A stretch of 61,208 bases of DNA, taken from positions 1 to 61,208 of IMG/VR virus record IMGVR_UViG_3300009085_000030; one strand, given 5' to 3'. Origin of the DNA: a virus. Below the pieces are notes generated by a model. It was not told where the DNA came from and searched no databases. It saw only the letters and a list, made by a program, of their open reading frames with translations. Positions 9,372 through 17,566 of this stretch are shown here, one piece after another; the first letter of the stretch is position 1; every line of letters starts with the position of its first letter. The translations under genes were made by a program, and so were the position numbers.

Positions 9372-10772
9372 ATGAAGACGATCCAAGAACGGCTCGAAGC
9401 GATGCAGCGTCAGCGTGAAGCTGCCGTCGCCGCGATGCAGGCCATCTTCGACAAGGCTGCCGCTGAAGAGCGCACCTTCGACGGTGCCGAGCAGACCGAG
9501 TTCGACAAGCAGAAGGACATCATCAAGAGTCTCGACGGCCAAATCGAGAACGTGAACGTGCTGGCTCGCGCCAGCCTGGGTGGTGTCCGCACCACGCAGT
9601 CCGCCGCTGGCGTCGGTGCCGGCGCCGAGGGCGTGAATGTGCAGGCAGGCATGGGTTCGGTGGACATCGGCAACCCCGCCAAGATCACCGTGCACCGTTC
9701 GCTGCCGAAGGGCACCGCGTTCACCCGGTACGCCATGGCTCTGGCTGCGTCCAAGGGCAACATCATGGGCGCCGCGGAAGTCGCCAAGCAGCGCTGGGGC
9801 ACGACCTCGCCTGAGATCGAGCAGATCCTGCGTGCTGCGGTCGCCGCCGGTACCACGACGGACACGAACTGGGCGAAGCCCCTGGCTCCGTACCAGGACA
9901 TGCAGAACGAGATGATCGAACTGCTGCGCCCGCTGACCATCATCGGCCGCATGACCGGGTTCCGCAACATCCCGTTCAATGTCCGCATGCCGCGCCAGAC
10001 CTCTGGCTCGACGGTCGGTTGGGTCGGGCAGGCTGCTCCGAAGCCGGTGACCAAGCTGGCATTCGACACGGTGTCTGTCCCGCACGCGAAGATCGCTGCG
10101 ATCATCGCCATCACGGACGAACTGGCCCGCCTGTCTACCCCGTCGGCGGAAGCCACGGTGCGTCAAGACCTGCTGGACACCATCGCGCAATTCATGGACG
10201 TCCAGTTCATCGACCCGACCATCGCGGCTTCGGCGGATGTGTCGCCGGGCGCCGTGACGAACGGCATCACCGGTGTGGATGCGACGGGTGCGACGGTGGC
10301 GGCGGTGACGACGGACCTGAACGCTGCGCTGACCGCGTTGGCAGTGGCGAACATCGGGATGCGTGCCCCGTACTGGGTGATGCACAACCGGGCGTTCAAC
10401 TTCCTGCGCACTCTGCGCACCGCGCAAGACATCTACGCATTCCGCGATGAGCTGAACGCTGGGCGTCTGCTGGGCTACCCGGTGATCGCGTCGAACAACG
10501 TCCCGTTGCGCGACCAGAACGCTGGTGGCGGGACCGAAGGCTACATCGTGCTGATGGACGCTGCCGAAGTCTTCATGGCGGACGACGGCGAGACGATGCT
10601 GGATGTGTCGCGTGAAGCTTCGCTGCAGATGGACACGGCCCCGTCGGCGGGAGCGCAGTCGCTGGTCAGCCTGTGGCAGAACAACCTCGTCGGCATCCGC
10701 GCCGAACGGTATGTCTACTGGCAGCGCCGCCGCGATGCGGCGGTGTACCTCATCGACATGGTGACCTACTGA
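9372..10772 (+). CDS. HK97-fold major capsid protein
   Basis: 466 residues. Residues 1-65 are a charged coiled coil (the delta/scaffold region), followed by an Ala/Gly-rich linker where the protease would cut, around residues 70-110. The remainder has the HK97 coat features: FRNIPFNVRMPRQTSG-VGWVGQAAPKP (E-loop and P-domain start), IAAIIAITDELAR, YWVMHNRAFNFLRTLRTAQ and GRLLGYPVIASNNVP near the C-terminus. The start has a GGAG site (ctggagaatacgca). It follows its protease, and a strong hairpin terminator follows its stop. Confidence 0.95.
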   Translation: MKTIQERLEAMQRQREAAVAAMQAIFDKAAAEERTFDGAEQTEFDKQKDIIKSLDGQIENVNVLARASLGGVRTTQSAAGVGAGAEGVNVQAGMGSVDIGNPAKITVHRSLPKGTAFTRYAMALAASKGNIMGAAEVAKQRWGTTSPEIEQILRAAVAAGTTTDTNWAKPLAPYQDMQNEMIELLRPLTIIGRMTGFRNIPFNVRMPRQTSGSTVGWVGQAAPKPVTKLAFDTVSVPHAKIAAIIAITDELARLSTPSAEATVRQDLLDTIAQFMDVQFIDPTIAASADVSPGAVTNGITGVDATGATVAAVTTDLNAALTALAVANIGMRAPYWVMHNRAFNFLRTLRTAQDIYAFRDELNAGRLLGYPVIASNNVPLRDQNAGGGTEGYIVLMDAAEVFMADDGETMLDVSREASLQMDTAPSAGAQSLVSLWQNNLVGIRAERYVYWQRRRDAAVYLIDMVTY

Positions 10773-10793
10773 TCGCCTGAGTTCGTATGGGTA

Positions 10794-10824
10794 GGAAAGG
10801 GGCTCCGGCCCCTTTCCTTGTGTG
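10794..10824 (+). terminator. Rho-independent-type terminator after the capsid gene
   Basis: A perfect 10-bp stem GGAAAGGGGC / GCCCCTTTCC (10794-10803 with 10808-10817) closes on a TCCG tetraloop and is followed by TTGTGTGT. It lies 22 bases after the capsid stop and before the next ribosome site, so it probably reduces read-through from the highly expressed capsid gene. Confidence 0.8.
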
Positions 10825-10856
10825 TAGTGCAGTCACATACAGGAATCGAGTAGACC

Positions 10857-11147
10857 ATGGGCGTTCTGATGGAAGCACTCGGGTACCAGAATTACGGCGG
10901 CAAGTGGTATGTCCGCGGGGAGCAGATCCTAGTGGACAACGACGGGGACGCCGCGGACATGGTCGCCTTGCATCTGGCAAAGCGCGTCCCGAAGCCGAAG
11001 CAGCCCCCGAAGGAAGATCGCAGCATGACTGCCGAGACCGAAGACTCGGCCATGGCGGAAGTCGACACTGCCAAGGACACCAAGAAGGACACAGTCCCTG
11101 CGCCGAAGCGTGGGCAGTACCTTCATCGTGCGGCACGCAACCGCTAA
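10857..11147 (+). CDS. Small acidic/basic head-region protein, unknown
   Basis: 96 residues. The N-terminal 45 residues (ALGYQNYGGKWYVRGEQILVDNDGDAADMVALHLAK) look folded. The rest is a charged low-complexity tail rich in Lys, Asp, Glu and Pro. It lies alone between the capsid terminator and the portal gene. Proteins of this size and place are sometimes head decoration or assembly factors, but I recognise no family, and the function is unknown. Confidence 0.65.
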   Translation: MGVLMEALGYQNYGGKWYVRGEQILVDNDGDAADMVALHLAKRVPKPKQPPKEDRSMTAETEDSAMAEVDTAKDTKKDTVPAPKRGQYLHRAARNR

Positions 11148-11167
11148 CCCCTCACTGAGAGGCTGGC

Positions 11168-12592
11168 ATGGCCGCGCCTAAGAAAATTCAAGGGTTGACA
11201 AAGAGCTACCTGCCGGTGCTCGTTCAGTCCTTTTTCTCTTCGCTATGGGGTGGCGCTGGCGTCGCTCCGCGTGAGACTTACGCCGGCGAATGGCAGAACA
11301 GCAGCCGCGAGTCCGGGGGCGCTCAGCGAAAGAGCCCGCTCTCGCACAGCGCGGTCTACACCTGCATCAACAATATCGGGTCGGACATTTCGAAGCTGCC
11401 GCTTCGCGTGATGCGGCCCCGCGCTACCGGCGAGGGGCGCGAGCCCCACGTGAACCACCCGCTGACGCGGTTGTTCACGAAGCCGAACAACTACCAGACC
11501 AGCCTGCAATTCTTGCAGCACTACCTCGGCTCGAAACTCTGGACAGGCAACGCGTACACCATCTTGTTCCGCGATGCGCGAGGCGTGCCGGAGTCGATGC
11601 ACGCCCTGGACCCGACGACGGTGACGCCTGCTGTCACAGAAGAAGGCTCCGTGTGGTATCACGTGAAGGCCGACCGGCTGAACAGGCTGACTGAAGACCT
11701 GTACATCCCAGCCCGCGACATCATTCACGACCGGGCCATCACGCTTTTCCACCCACTCATCGGGGTCAGCCCGCTGTACGCCGCTGCGGTCAGCGCATCC
11801 ATCGGCAACAGCATCTCCGCGAACTCGGACCAGTTTTTCCAGAACATGAGTCGTGCCAGCGGCACGCTGACTGCTCCTGGGGAGATACCGCCGCCGACAG
11901 CCGACCGGCTCAAAAGAGAGTGGGACGGCAACTATTCTGGTCTCGGCTTCGGCAAGGTGGCGGTGCTTGGCAGCGGGCTCGAATGGAAGCCGCTGACGAT
12001 CAACGCAGCTGATGCGCAGCTGATCGAGCAACTGCGGTTCACTGTTGAGGACATCGGTCGGGTCTATCGGGTGCCATCATTCATGCTGGGCGAGACCAAG
12101 CTGACCTACCGCAACAGTGAGCAACTGGCGCGCATGTACTACCAAGGGTGTCTGTCCTACCACATCGAAGCGTTGGAGCAGTGCTTCAACCAGAAATTCG
12201 AAGTGAGCGGCGGCGTCGAGATCGAGTTCGACTTGTCGCCCCTGTTCCGCCTCGAGACGGATCTGCGGTACGACACCCACTCCAAGGCGCTCAACGCCGG
12301 TATCAAGTCGATCAACGAAGTTCGGGCGGATGAAGACCTGCCGCCGGTCAAGGGCGGCGAGGAGCCGCGCCTGCAGATGCAGTACGTACCGCTGAGCACG
12401 ATCAACGCTGCGGCTGCGGCTGCGATGGGGGCCAAGCCACCGGGCACCCCTGCGGCACCCGCCCCAGCACCCGAGCCGGAAGATGACGACGAGGAAGACG
12501 AGGATGAAACCGTGGAAGACGCTACCGAGGACTACATTGCGCGGGTGCACGCAAAGATCCTTTCGGCTGCGACCACACAAGCGGGGGCATGA
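11168..12592 (+). CDS. HK97-family portal protein
   Basis: 474 residues. Portal signatures include SHSAVYTCINNIGSDISKLPLRV near residue 60, HPLTRLFTKPNNYQTSLQFLQHYLGSKLWTGNAYT, HDRAITLFHPLIGVSPLYAA, and LIEQLRFTVEDIGRVYRVPSFML with YRNSEQLARMYYQGCLSYHIEALEQCFN (stem and wing). The last 50 residues are a Pro/Ala linker and acidic stretch. The portal is the dodecameric DNA gate at one capsid vertex. It follows protease and capsid genes here, the reverse of the more usual portal-protease-capsid order. Its stop overlaps the next start by ATGA. Confidence 0.93.
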   Translation: MAAPKKIQGLTKSYLPVLVQSFFSSLWGGAGVAPRETYAGEWQNSSRESGGAQRKSPLSHSAVYTCINNIGSDISKLPLRVMRPRATGEGREPHVNHPLTRLFTKPNNYQTSLQFLQHYLGSKLWTGNAYTILFRDARGVPESMHALDPTTVTPAVTEEGSVWYHVKADRLNRLTEDLYIPARDIIHDRAITLFHPLIGVSPLYAAAVSASIGNSISANSDQFFQNMSRASGTLTAPGEIPPPTADRLKREWDGNYSGLGFGKVAVLGSGLEWKPLTINAADAQLIEQLRFTVEDIGRVYRVPSFMLGETKLTYRNSEQLARMYYQGCLSYHIEALEQCFNQKFEVSGGVEIEFDLSPLFRLETDLRYDTHSKALNAGIKSINEVRADEDLPPVKGGEEPRLQMQYVPLSTINAAAAAAMGAKPPGTPAAPAPAPEPEDDDEEDEDETVEDATEDYIARVHAKILSAATTQAGA

Positions 12593-14394
12593 GCGTGGAT
12601 AAGAACGTAGTCATGATGGCGGAACAGGTTGGGCTGTTCCTGGCCCCAACGCTTCGGAGTATCGTCGGCACTTTGTTCACGGAAGCGGTCGGCGGGCTTC
12701 TCGGCAAGATGGCCGAACTGCAATCGACCACCGAGAAGTTGCGCGCTGACATGGAAGTGCGCAACGCCGCAGTGGATGCTGCCGCTGCTGAGCTGCGGGG
12801 TGTGTGCGCCGCGCAGGATGTGAAGATCGCGGACCTTGCGAAGTACGCGGATTCGATGCTGGCGACAAAGGCTGACCTTGGCGACTCGCAAGAAGCCTGG
12901 GGCCGCGCCGTGGCGAAGACCAACTCCGATGTGGAAGCCGCGCAGGAAGCGTGTCGTGAGACTCGCGCCGCTAGCGAACAGCAGGTCTCCGCCATCAAGG
13001 ACACGCTGCGCGACCTGACGAACGACCACGGCGCGCAACTGGTCGCCGTCCACCGCACGCTGGGGCCGTTGTCCGCCAGCGTCGAGACGTTGCGGCAGAC
13101 CCTGGATTCGGCTGTTGCCAAGCAGAGCGAAGACGTCGAGTTCCTCGTCACTGCGGACCACAAACTTCGCGAAGAACTCACGTCGTGCGTTGTGAAGATG
13201 CGCGAAGCGTATCAGCTCGCGATGGACACCATGGCGGAAACTAGCAAGCTGACGGATATCGGCCGCGGACTCGCCGCCCGTATCGACTCGGCTGCGGATC
13301 GGGTCGGCGCTACGGAAAAGGTGTGTGACGTTATCGCTGCTGATCTCAGCGGCACCTTAGCCCGATTGGCCGGGCTCGAGATGGCGATGGACGATACCCG
13401 CAAAGTGCTTGCTGAGGGAATCGAGGAGCGCGTCGCGCTGAAGCAGACCGCATATAGCGTGCAAGAATTCGCGCAGACCCTGCAATCGTCGCTGGTGGAG
13501 TTGCAAAATGCCGAGCCGCGAACGGTGACGATCAAGTCCGAGCCCGACCCTGCGCTCATTGACGCCGCGATTGCCGAGGCGGTCAAGGGTATCAAGGTGC
13601 CGGTGCCAGACATGCGGGCGCTAGCGGACGAAGCCCGCACTGTCGCTATCGAAGAAGTCAACACCCTCGTACCCAATGTGCGGGAGGCTCTCGCTGCCAA
13701 TGTGCGTGACGAAGTGTCGCGGGCGGTCGCTGCGCTGCCCGTACCCAAGGACGGCAAAGACGGCGAGCCCGGTCCCGCTGGGCAGATGGGCGCCGTCGAG
13801 CCCTTCATCGAGGGGTGCATCTACGAACGGCTGGCGCTGGTTTCGCACGCTGGGGGTGCGTGGCAGGCCACCCGGCGCACAAAAGCCGCGCCAGCGCCCC
13901 GCTCGCCCGACTGGCAGGCTATTGCGGCGGGGGTTTCGAGCGTGGCAGTGCACGCCACAAACAACCTGCGGTCCGTCGAAGTGATCGCAGCGCTGACGAA
14001 CGGCGACGAAGTGCGCTCCGCCATCGAAGTGCCGGCCATGGTCTACCGTGACGTCTACTCATCGGAGGCGGCGTACGACCCCGCGGATGTGGTGACCTAT
14101 GCTGGCTCGATGTGGATCGCGTTGAAAGAAACCACCGGTGAGCAACCGTCAAAGTCTCCTGAGGCGTGGCGGTTGGTGGTCAAGCGCGGGCAGGAAGGCA
14201 AGGACGGCAAGGACGGCGCCCATGGGGTGCAGTTCCAGGCTGGCTTCGAAGGCGAGTACGAAGAGAACAGGTCCTACTCGAAGAATACCATCGTCACATA
14301 CGCCAGTTCTATCTGGATGTCGAAGCGCGCCACCAAGGAGCGCCCGCCGTATATGTCCAACCAGGACAACGAACACTGGCTGCGCTTGAGGTAA
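12589..14394 (+). CDS. Coiled-coil/collagen-like protein with carbohydrate-binding modules
   Basis: 601 residues, translationally coupled to the portal gene. Residues 1-380 are long amphipathic helices and coiled coil (heptad-like Ala/Leu/Glu/Lys). Two collagen-like G-x-y stretches follow (GKDGEPGPAGQMG near 387; GQEGKDGKDGAHG near 532). About three short modules of the CBM5/12 type are seen: W-A-R near 425, YDPADVVTYAGSMWIALKET-P-S-AWRLV near 490-530, and YSKNTIVTYASSIWMSKRAT-P-W at the C-terminus. The architecture is that of a surface fibre, yet it lies inside the head-assembly cluster. It may be a head fibre that tethers virions to glycans; this is inference. Confidence 0.7.
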   Translation: MSVDKNVVMMAEQVGLFLAPTLRSIVGTLFTEAVGGLLGKMAELQSTTEKLRADMEVRNAAVDAAAAELRGVCAAQDVKIADLAKYADSMLATKADLGDSQEAWGRAVAKTNSDVEAAQEACRETRAASEQQVSAIKDTLRDLTNDHGAQLVAVHRTLGPLSASVETLRQTLDSAVAKQSEDVEFLVTADHKLREELTSCVVKMREAYQLAMDTMAETSKLTDIGRGLAARIDSAADRVGATEKVCDVIAADLSGTLARLAGLEMAMDDTRKVLAEGIEERVALKQTAYSVQEFAQTLQSSLVELQNAEPRTVTIKSEPDPALIDAAIAEAVKGIKVPVPDMRALADEARTVAIEEVNTLVPNVREALAANVRDEVSRAVAALPVPKDGKDGEPGPAGQMGAVEPFIEGCIYERLALVSHAGGAWQATRRTKAAPAPRSPDWQAIAAGVSSVAVHATNNLRSVEVIAALTNGDEVRSAIEVPAMVYRDVYSSEAAYDPADVVTYAGSMWIALKETTGEQPSKSPEAWRLVVKRGQEGKDGKDGAHGVQFQAGFEGEYEENRSYSKNTIVTYASSIWMSKRATKERPPYMSNQDNEHWLRLR

Positions 14395-14397
14395 TCC

Positions 14398-15015
14398 ATG
14401 CTTGTTCAAATCGACACGTTGAAAGAGATCCTGGGTCTACCGCTTTCGGCTGACCCGGCAATCGACCCCGTTCTCGAGCGGTCGAGCTTGACCGCGCAGA
14501 TGCTGGTCGAGGCGTACATCCGCACGCCTATCGAGCAAGACCCTGCGTCACCCAAGACGTACGCGCGGTTCCAGTTGTCGAACTTCAGGCTGGTGCGCTT
14601 GCCCGAGTACCCGGCAGCGCTCGTCTCGGTGAAAGTGGACGATGTGGTGCTTCCCACCACGGAGTACACGTTCGACACCAAGACCGCGATCTTGATGTTC
14701 ATGTCTCAGCGGTATTCGGTGGCGAAGCTCGAGATCAAGTACATGCCCGGGTTCACCGCTGACACGACGCCCGCCGACTTGGCCGGGGTCATCTCAAATA
14801 TCGCCATTGCCATCTACGAGAACGGGGGCAAGATTGCTGCCGCCAGTTCGTCGGGTGCGTTGAAGAGCATGACCATGTTCGACGCCATGAGCATGTCCTT
14901 CGAAACGGGCAGCGGCGCGACGTCTGCTTCCAGCGGGCCAGAAGCGATGGTCGGCCAGTGGGCCTTCGTTCTGGACTACTACAAGGTCGACAAGTACGTG
15001 ATGGGGTCGCAATGA
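14398..15015 (+). CDS. Head-tail connector (gp6-like adaptor)
   Basis: 205 residues. N-terminal helices (LKEILGLPLSADPAIDPVLERSSLTAQMLVEAYIRTPI) lead into a beta segment (LPEYPAALVSVKVDD-PTTEYTFD and VAKLEIKYMPGF), then a C-terminal helix. This is the usual layout of HK97 gp6/SPP1 gp15-type adaptors that ring the portal. Its position right after portal-associated genes and before the closure and terminator genes supports the call. It ends with an ATGA overlap to the next gene. Confidence 0.75.
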   Translation: MLVQIDTLKEILGLPLSADPAIDPVLERSSLTAQMLVEAYIRTPIEQDPASPKTYARFQLSNFRLVRLPEYPAALVSVKVDDVVLPTTEYTFDTKTAILMFMSQRYSVAKLEIKYMPGFTADTTPADLAGVISNIAIAIYENGGKIAAASSSGALKSMTMFDAMSMSFETGSGATSASSGPEAMVGQWAFVLDYYKVDKYVMGSQ

Positions 15016-15365
15016 CTGTTACGTTTCCATCCGGTATCCCTGCCATGGCTGAAGACGTCTGGGGCAGTTCTATCGTTGCGTTCGGCCGCGAAGTCACGCT
15101 CAAGTCGAACGACGGGGTTACGCCCGATATCACCTGCAAGGCATTCTGCAAGCGGCCGAAGATCCTGGGTCTGTTCGACCGTACGGAACAGTCCTACGAC
15201 CAGACGCGGTACATGGTGATGGTACGCGCCAGCGACTTGCCGGCCGAAGGCCCGCAGAAGTTTGACCGAGTGCGTTGGAACAGCCAAGACCATGCCGTAC
15301 TCAGCGTCACCGAGATCGACCTGGGTACCGGGGTCTTCGGGTACCGCTTGCTTGTGAAGGGCTGA
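15012..15365 (+). CDS. Head closure / head-tail joining protein
   Basis: 117 residues from the ATG that overlaps the previous stop. The small beta-barrel-like sequence (FGREVTLKSNDG, CKAFCKRPK, YMVMVRASDLP, KFDRVRWNSQDHAVLSVTEID) and the location between adaptor and tail terminator fit a gp16-like stopper or head-tail joining protein. Family assignment is by context and general resemblance. Confidence 0.65.
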   Translation: MTVTFPSGIPAMAEDVWGSSIVAFGREVTLKSNDGVTPDITCKAFCKRPKILGLFDRTEQSYDQTRYMVMVRASDLPAEGPQKFDRVRWNSQDHAVLSVTEIDLGTGVFGYRLLVKG

Positions 15366-15368
15366 CCC

Positions 15369-15803
15369 ATGTCTTCGCGTGCAGTGCGCCAGTGGTTCAG
15401 GACGTTCGTGCCTGCTGCGGTGCCCTCGGTGCCGTACCTCGAGACGATCAACTCGATGCCGAATCCGCAGAACATGCCAGACCTGTGGACGACGTTGGAG
15501 TTCGCCAACGCGTCCGAGGAGCGGCTGACCATCGGCGCGAACCCGATTTTCCGCGAATACGGCATGGTGAATATCATCGTGCTGGGCCTGTCGGGCCGGG
15601 GTGATGGCGACCCGATGGATGCCGCAGAACTCTATCGTGCCGCGCTGCAAGGCATCGCGGTGCAGATCCCCGTGGGGGCGCAGTTTGGCGATCTGCGAAT
15701 CGACGCCGCCGAGCCGCCCAACACCGACGCCACTGAGAGTGGCAATTGGTTCTTGGCTAGCGTATCATGCTCTTACACATTGGATGTGGCGAGGGTGGCG
15801 TGA
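15369..15803 (+). CDS. Tail terminator protein (DUF4128-like)
   Basis: 144 residues. Starts with helical SRAVRQWFRTFVPA, then PDLWTTLEFANASEERLTIGANPIFREYGMVNIIVLGLSG, ending in a beta segment (FLASVSCSYTLDVARVA). This alternation is typical of lambda gpU-type tail terminators and of the DUF4128 group that cap the tail tube at the head end. It sits directly before the tube gene, as expected. A 61-base gap follows. Confidence 0.75.
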   Translation: MSSRAVRQWFRTFVPAAVPSVPYLETINSMPNPQNMPDLWTTLEFANASEERLTIGANPIFREYGMVNIIVLGLSGRGDGDPMDAAELYRAALQGIAVQIPVGAQFGDLRIDAAEPPNTDATESGNWFLASVSCSYTLDVARVA

Positions 15804-15864
15804 GTCCTGGAAAGTAGCGGCCTTACTACATAGGCTTTCAACACTTGCATAGCGAGGTCCTCAA

Positions 15865-16803
15865 ATGACTGTTATTTCCGCAGACGTCTTCCAGCTTGGT
15901 GCTGTCCGTGAAACCGGTGCGCCGCCTGTCACCCCGAGCAACCCGGCATTCATGCTGGCTCGCTTGTCCAGCGAGTCGCTGAACTTCCAGCCGACGACCA
16001 TCATCTCGCCGGAGCTCGACCCCAGCGGTCAGGTGCGGGACTCGATCCTGACTGGCGCACGCACGACGGGCGCAATCGAGATGCCCGTGTCGCGGCATCC
16101 GTTCTTCGATGACGCACTGGCGGCTGTGCTGCGTGGCACCTGGAGCGCGCATGTGCTCAAGGTTGGCAGCACGCTTGCGCTGTACACGCTCGAGAAGCGG
16201 TTCACGAACCCGGCGGGCGGCTTCATCTACCACCGCGTGAACGGCGCCGCAGTGGCGAGCGCTTCGATCAGCATCTCGCCGGGTCGCGAGATCACAGCCA
16301 GCGTGAACTACTCGGGCGGTACGATGGACTTCGTGGAATCTGCGATTGCAGGATCGACGTACCCGGACCCGGGCACGCGCCCGCTGTTCGCCGCGCCTGA
16401 AGTGTCGGAGATCACTGTCGCAGGGTCCACGAACGCGCTGTGCTTCAGCGACCTGTCGATGGAGTTCAACAGCAATGTGCGCGGGATCGAGTGCATCGGC
16501 ACCCTCGGCTTCAAGGAGCAGGTGCTGGGCCGCTTCGAAGCGACGATCCGCGGAACCGCGTACTTCGTCAGCAACGACTTGCTGGACTATCTCGTCAACC
16601 AGAACGAGTTTGCCGCCACGATCACCATCGACGATTCCCAAGGCAACAAGTACGACTTCGACTTCCCGCGCTGCCGCATGACCTCTGGCGGGGCTGTGGC
16701 CGGCGGCACGAACCAGGACGTCGTGAGCAACATCGCCATGCAGGCTCTGTACGACCCGGTGACTCAAACCACGGTCACCATTACCCGCACGCAGGTTGCG
16801 TGA
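15865..16803 (+). CDS. Major tail (tube) protein
   Basis: 312 residues with an AGCGAGG site upstream. Beta-rich sequence with LARLSSESLNFQPTTIISPELDPSGQVRDS near the N-terminus, then SFSISPGREITASVNYSGG-MDF, and a second half resembling it (FSDLSMEFNSNVRGIECIGTLGF). The two halves look like the repeated tube-domain fold of double-domain siphovirus tube proteins. Its place between the terminator and the chaperones is the canonical one. It forms the hexameric rings of the tail tube. Confidence 0.88.
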   Translation: MTVISADVFQLGAVRETGAPPVTPSNPAFMLARLSSESLNFQPTTIISPELDPSGQVRDSILTGARTTGAIEMPVSRHPFFDDALAAVLRGTWSAHVLKVGSTLALYTLEKRFTNPAGGFIYHRVNGAAVASASISISPGREITASVNYSGGTMDFVESAIAGSTYPDPGTRPLFAAPEVSEITVAGSTNALCFSDLSMEFNSNVRGIECIGTLGFKEQVLGRFEATIRGTAYFVSNDLLDYLVNQNEFAATITIDDSQGNKYDFDFPRCRMTSGGAVAGGTNQDVVSNIAMQALYDPVTQTTVTITRTQVA

Positions 16804-16826
16804 TCATCCTCCAACTAGAGGCACTT

Positions 16827-17243
16827 GTGAAAAACCTTTACGAAGCATTCGGCACCGAGAAGACCTACGAGACGGAAGGCGTGACCCTGGACTTTGGCGT
16901 TGCCAAGTTCCGGGTCCGCCGGGCTGGCGGCAGCAACCGCAAGTTCCTCACAACTCTGTCGGCCAAGCTGCGGCCACACCGCCGCGCCCTGTCGGCCGGC
17001 ACCATGGACGAAACCCTGGCCGAAGAAATGCAGATGGAGGTCTACTTCGAGACCGTGGTCATTGGCTGGGAGAACGTCAAGAATCGGGCAGGCGAGCCGC
17101 TGGAGTACAACCTGGCGAATTTCAAGCAGGTCATGAAAGATCTGCCGGACCTGTGGGCTACGCTTCGCGAAGAAGCCGACAACATGAAGAACTTCCAGGT
17201 CGATGCTGCGAAGGTCGACGGGGAGGACCTGGGAAAATCTTAG
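16827..17243 (+). CDS. Tail assembly chaperone (gpG-like, unshifted product)
   Basis: 138 residues starting at GTG with AGAGG six bases upstream; the open frame extends further upstream, but only as a shadow of the tube gene. Sequence LDFGVAKFRVRRAGGSNRKFLTTLSAKL, then MDETLAEEMQMEVYFETVVIGWENV and LANFKQVMKDLPDLWATLREEA. This is the pattern of lambda gpG-like chaperones that coat the tape measure before tube assembly. The last codons contain the slippery heptamer described separately. Confidence 0.85.
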   Translation: MKNLYEAFGTEKTYETEGVTLDFGVAKFRVRRAGGSNRKFLTTLSAKLRPHRRALSAGTMDETLAEEMQMEVYFETVVIGWENVKNRAGEPLEYNLANFKQVMKDLPDLWATLREEADNMKNFQVDAAKVDGEDLGKS

Positions 17244-17566
17244 TCTGGTGGGTCGAGTGGGGGGACAAAGTTGCGTTCCTCCAAGCCATGGCAAAACGCG
17301 GGCACCCAGTGCCCGCTTTGCTGAATAGGCCGGATCTACCAGACTACTTGGCCGATGTGTTCACGTGCTACACGGACTTGGTCAACGACGGCGATATCCC
17401 CTGGACTAGCTTCGTACGATGGGCTGACGAGTATGACCTGCAAGACCGCGAGTATGCTTGGGAAGTAATCTGTAATGCGAAACGGACGGTAGACAAGTGG
17501 CAGTCCTCACGAGCACAGTCGCAAAGTCCAGGACCACGATCTACAAATCAGGTCGGGAAGAGATAA
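16827..17566 (+). CDS. Tail assembly chaperone GT-like frameshift fusion
   Basis: Predicted join of 16827-17237 and 17237-17566 by a -1 shift, 246 residues. The added C-terminal part reads ILVWWVEWGDKVAFLQAMAKRGHPV, then PDYLADVFTCYTDLVNDGDIPWTSFVRWADEYDL, a helical domain. The long form would bind the tail tube subunit while the common N-terminal part binds the tape measure, as in lambda. The tape measure gene follows after one intervening gene. The shift frequency cannot be judged from sequence. Confidence 0.85.
17231..17237 (+). other. -1 programmed frameshift slippery site
   Basis: In the zero frame the bases read CTG GGA AAA TCT TAG, giving a G GGA AAA heptamer two codons before the stop. 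Slipping back one base re-pairs GGG AAA and opens a 109-codon extension. The heptamer is of the same class as the lambda G-T site (GGGAAAG). The stop four bases after the heptamer matches the common arrangement. Confidence 0.9.

Noticed and set aside
16440-16826. N-terminal extension of the tail chaperone frame
   Set aside because: It overlaps the tube gene in another frame and its sequence is Arg/His/Gln-rich noise; the GTG at 16827 has a ribosome site.
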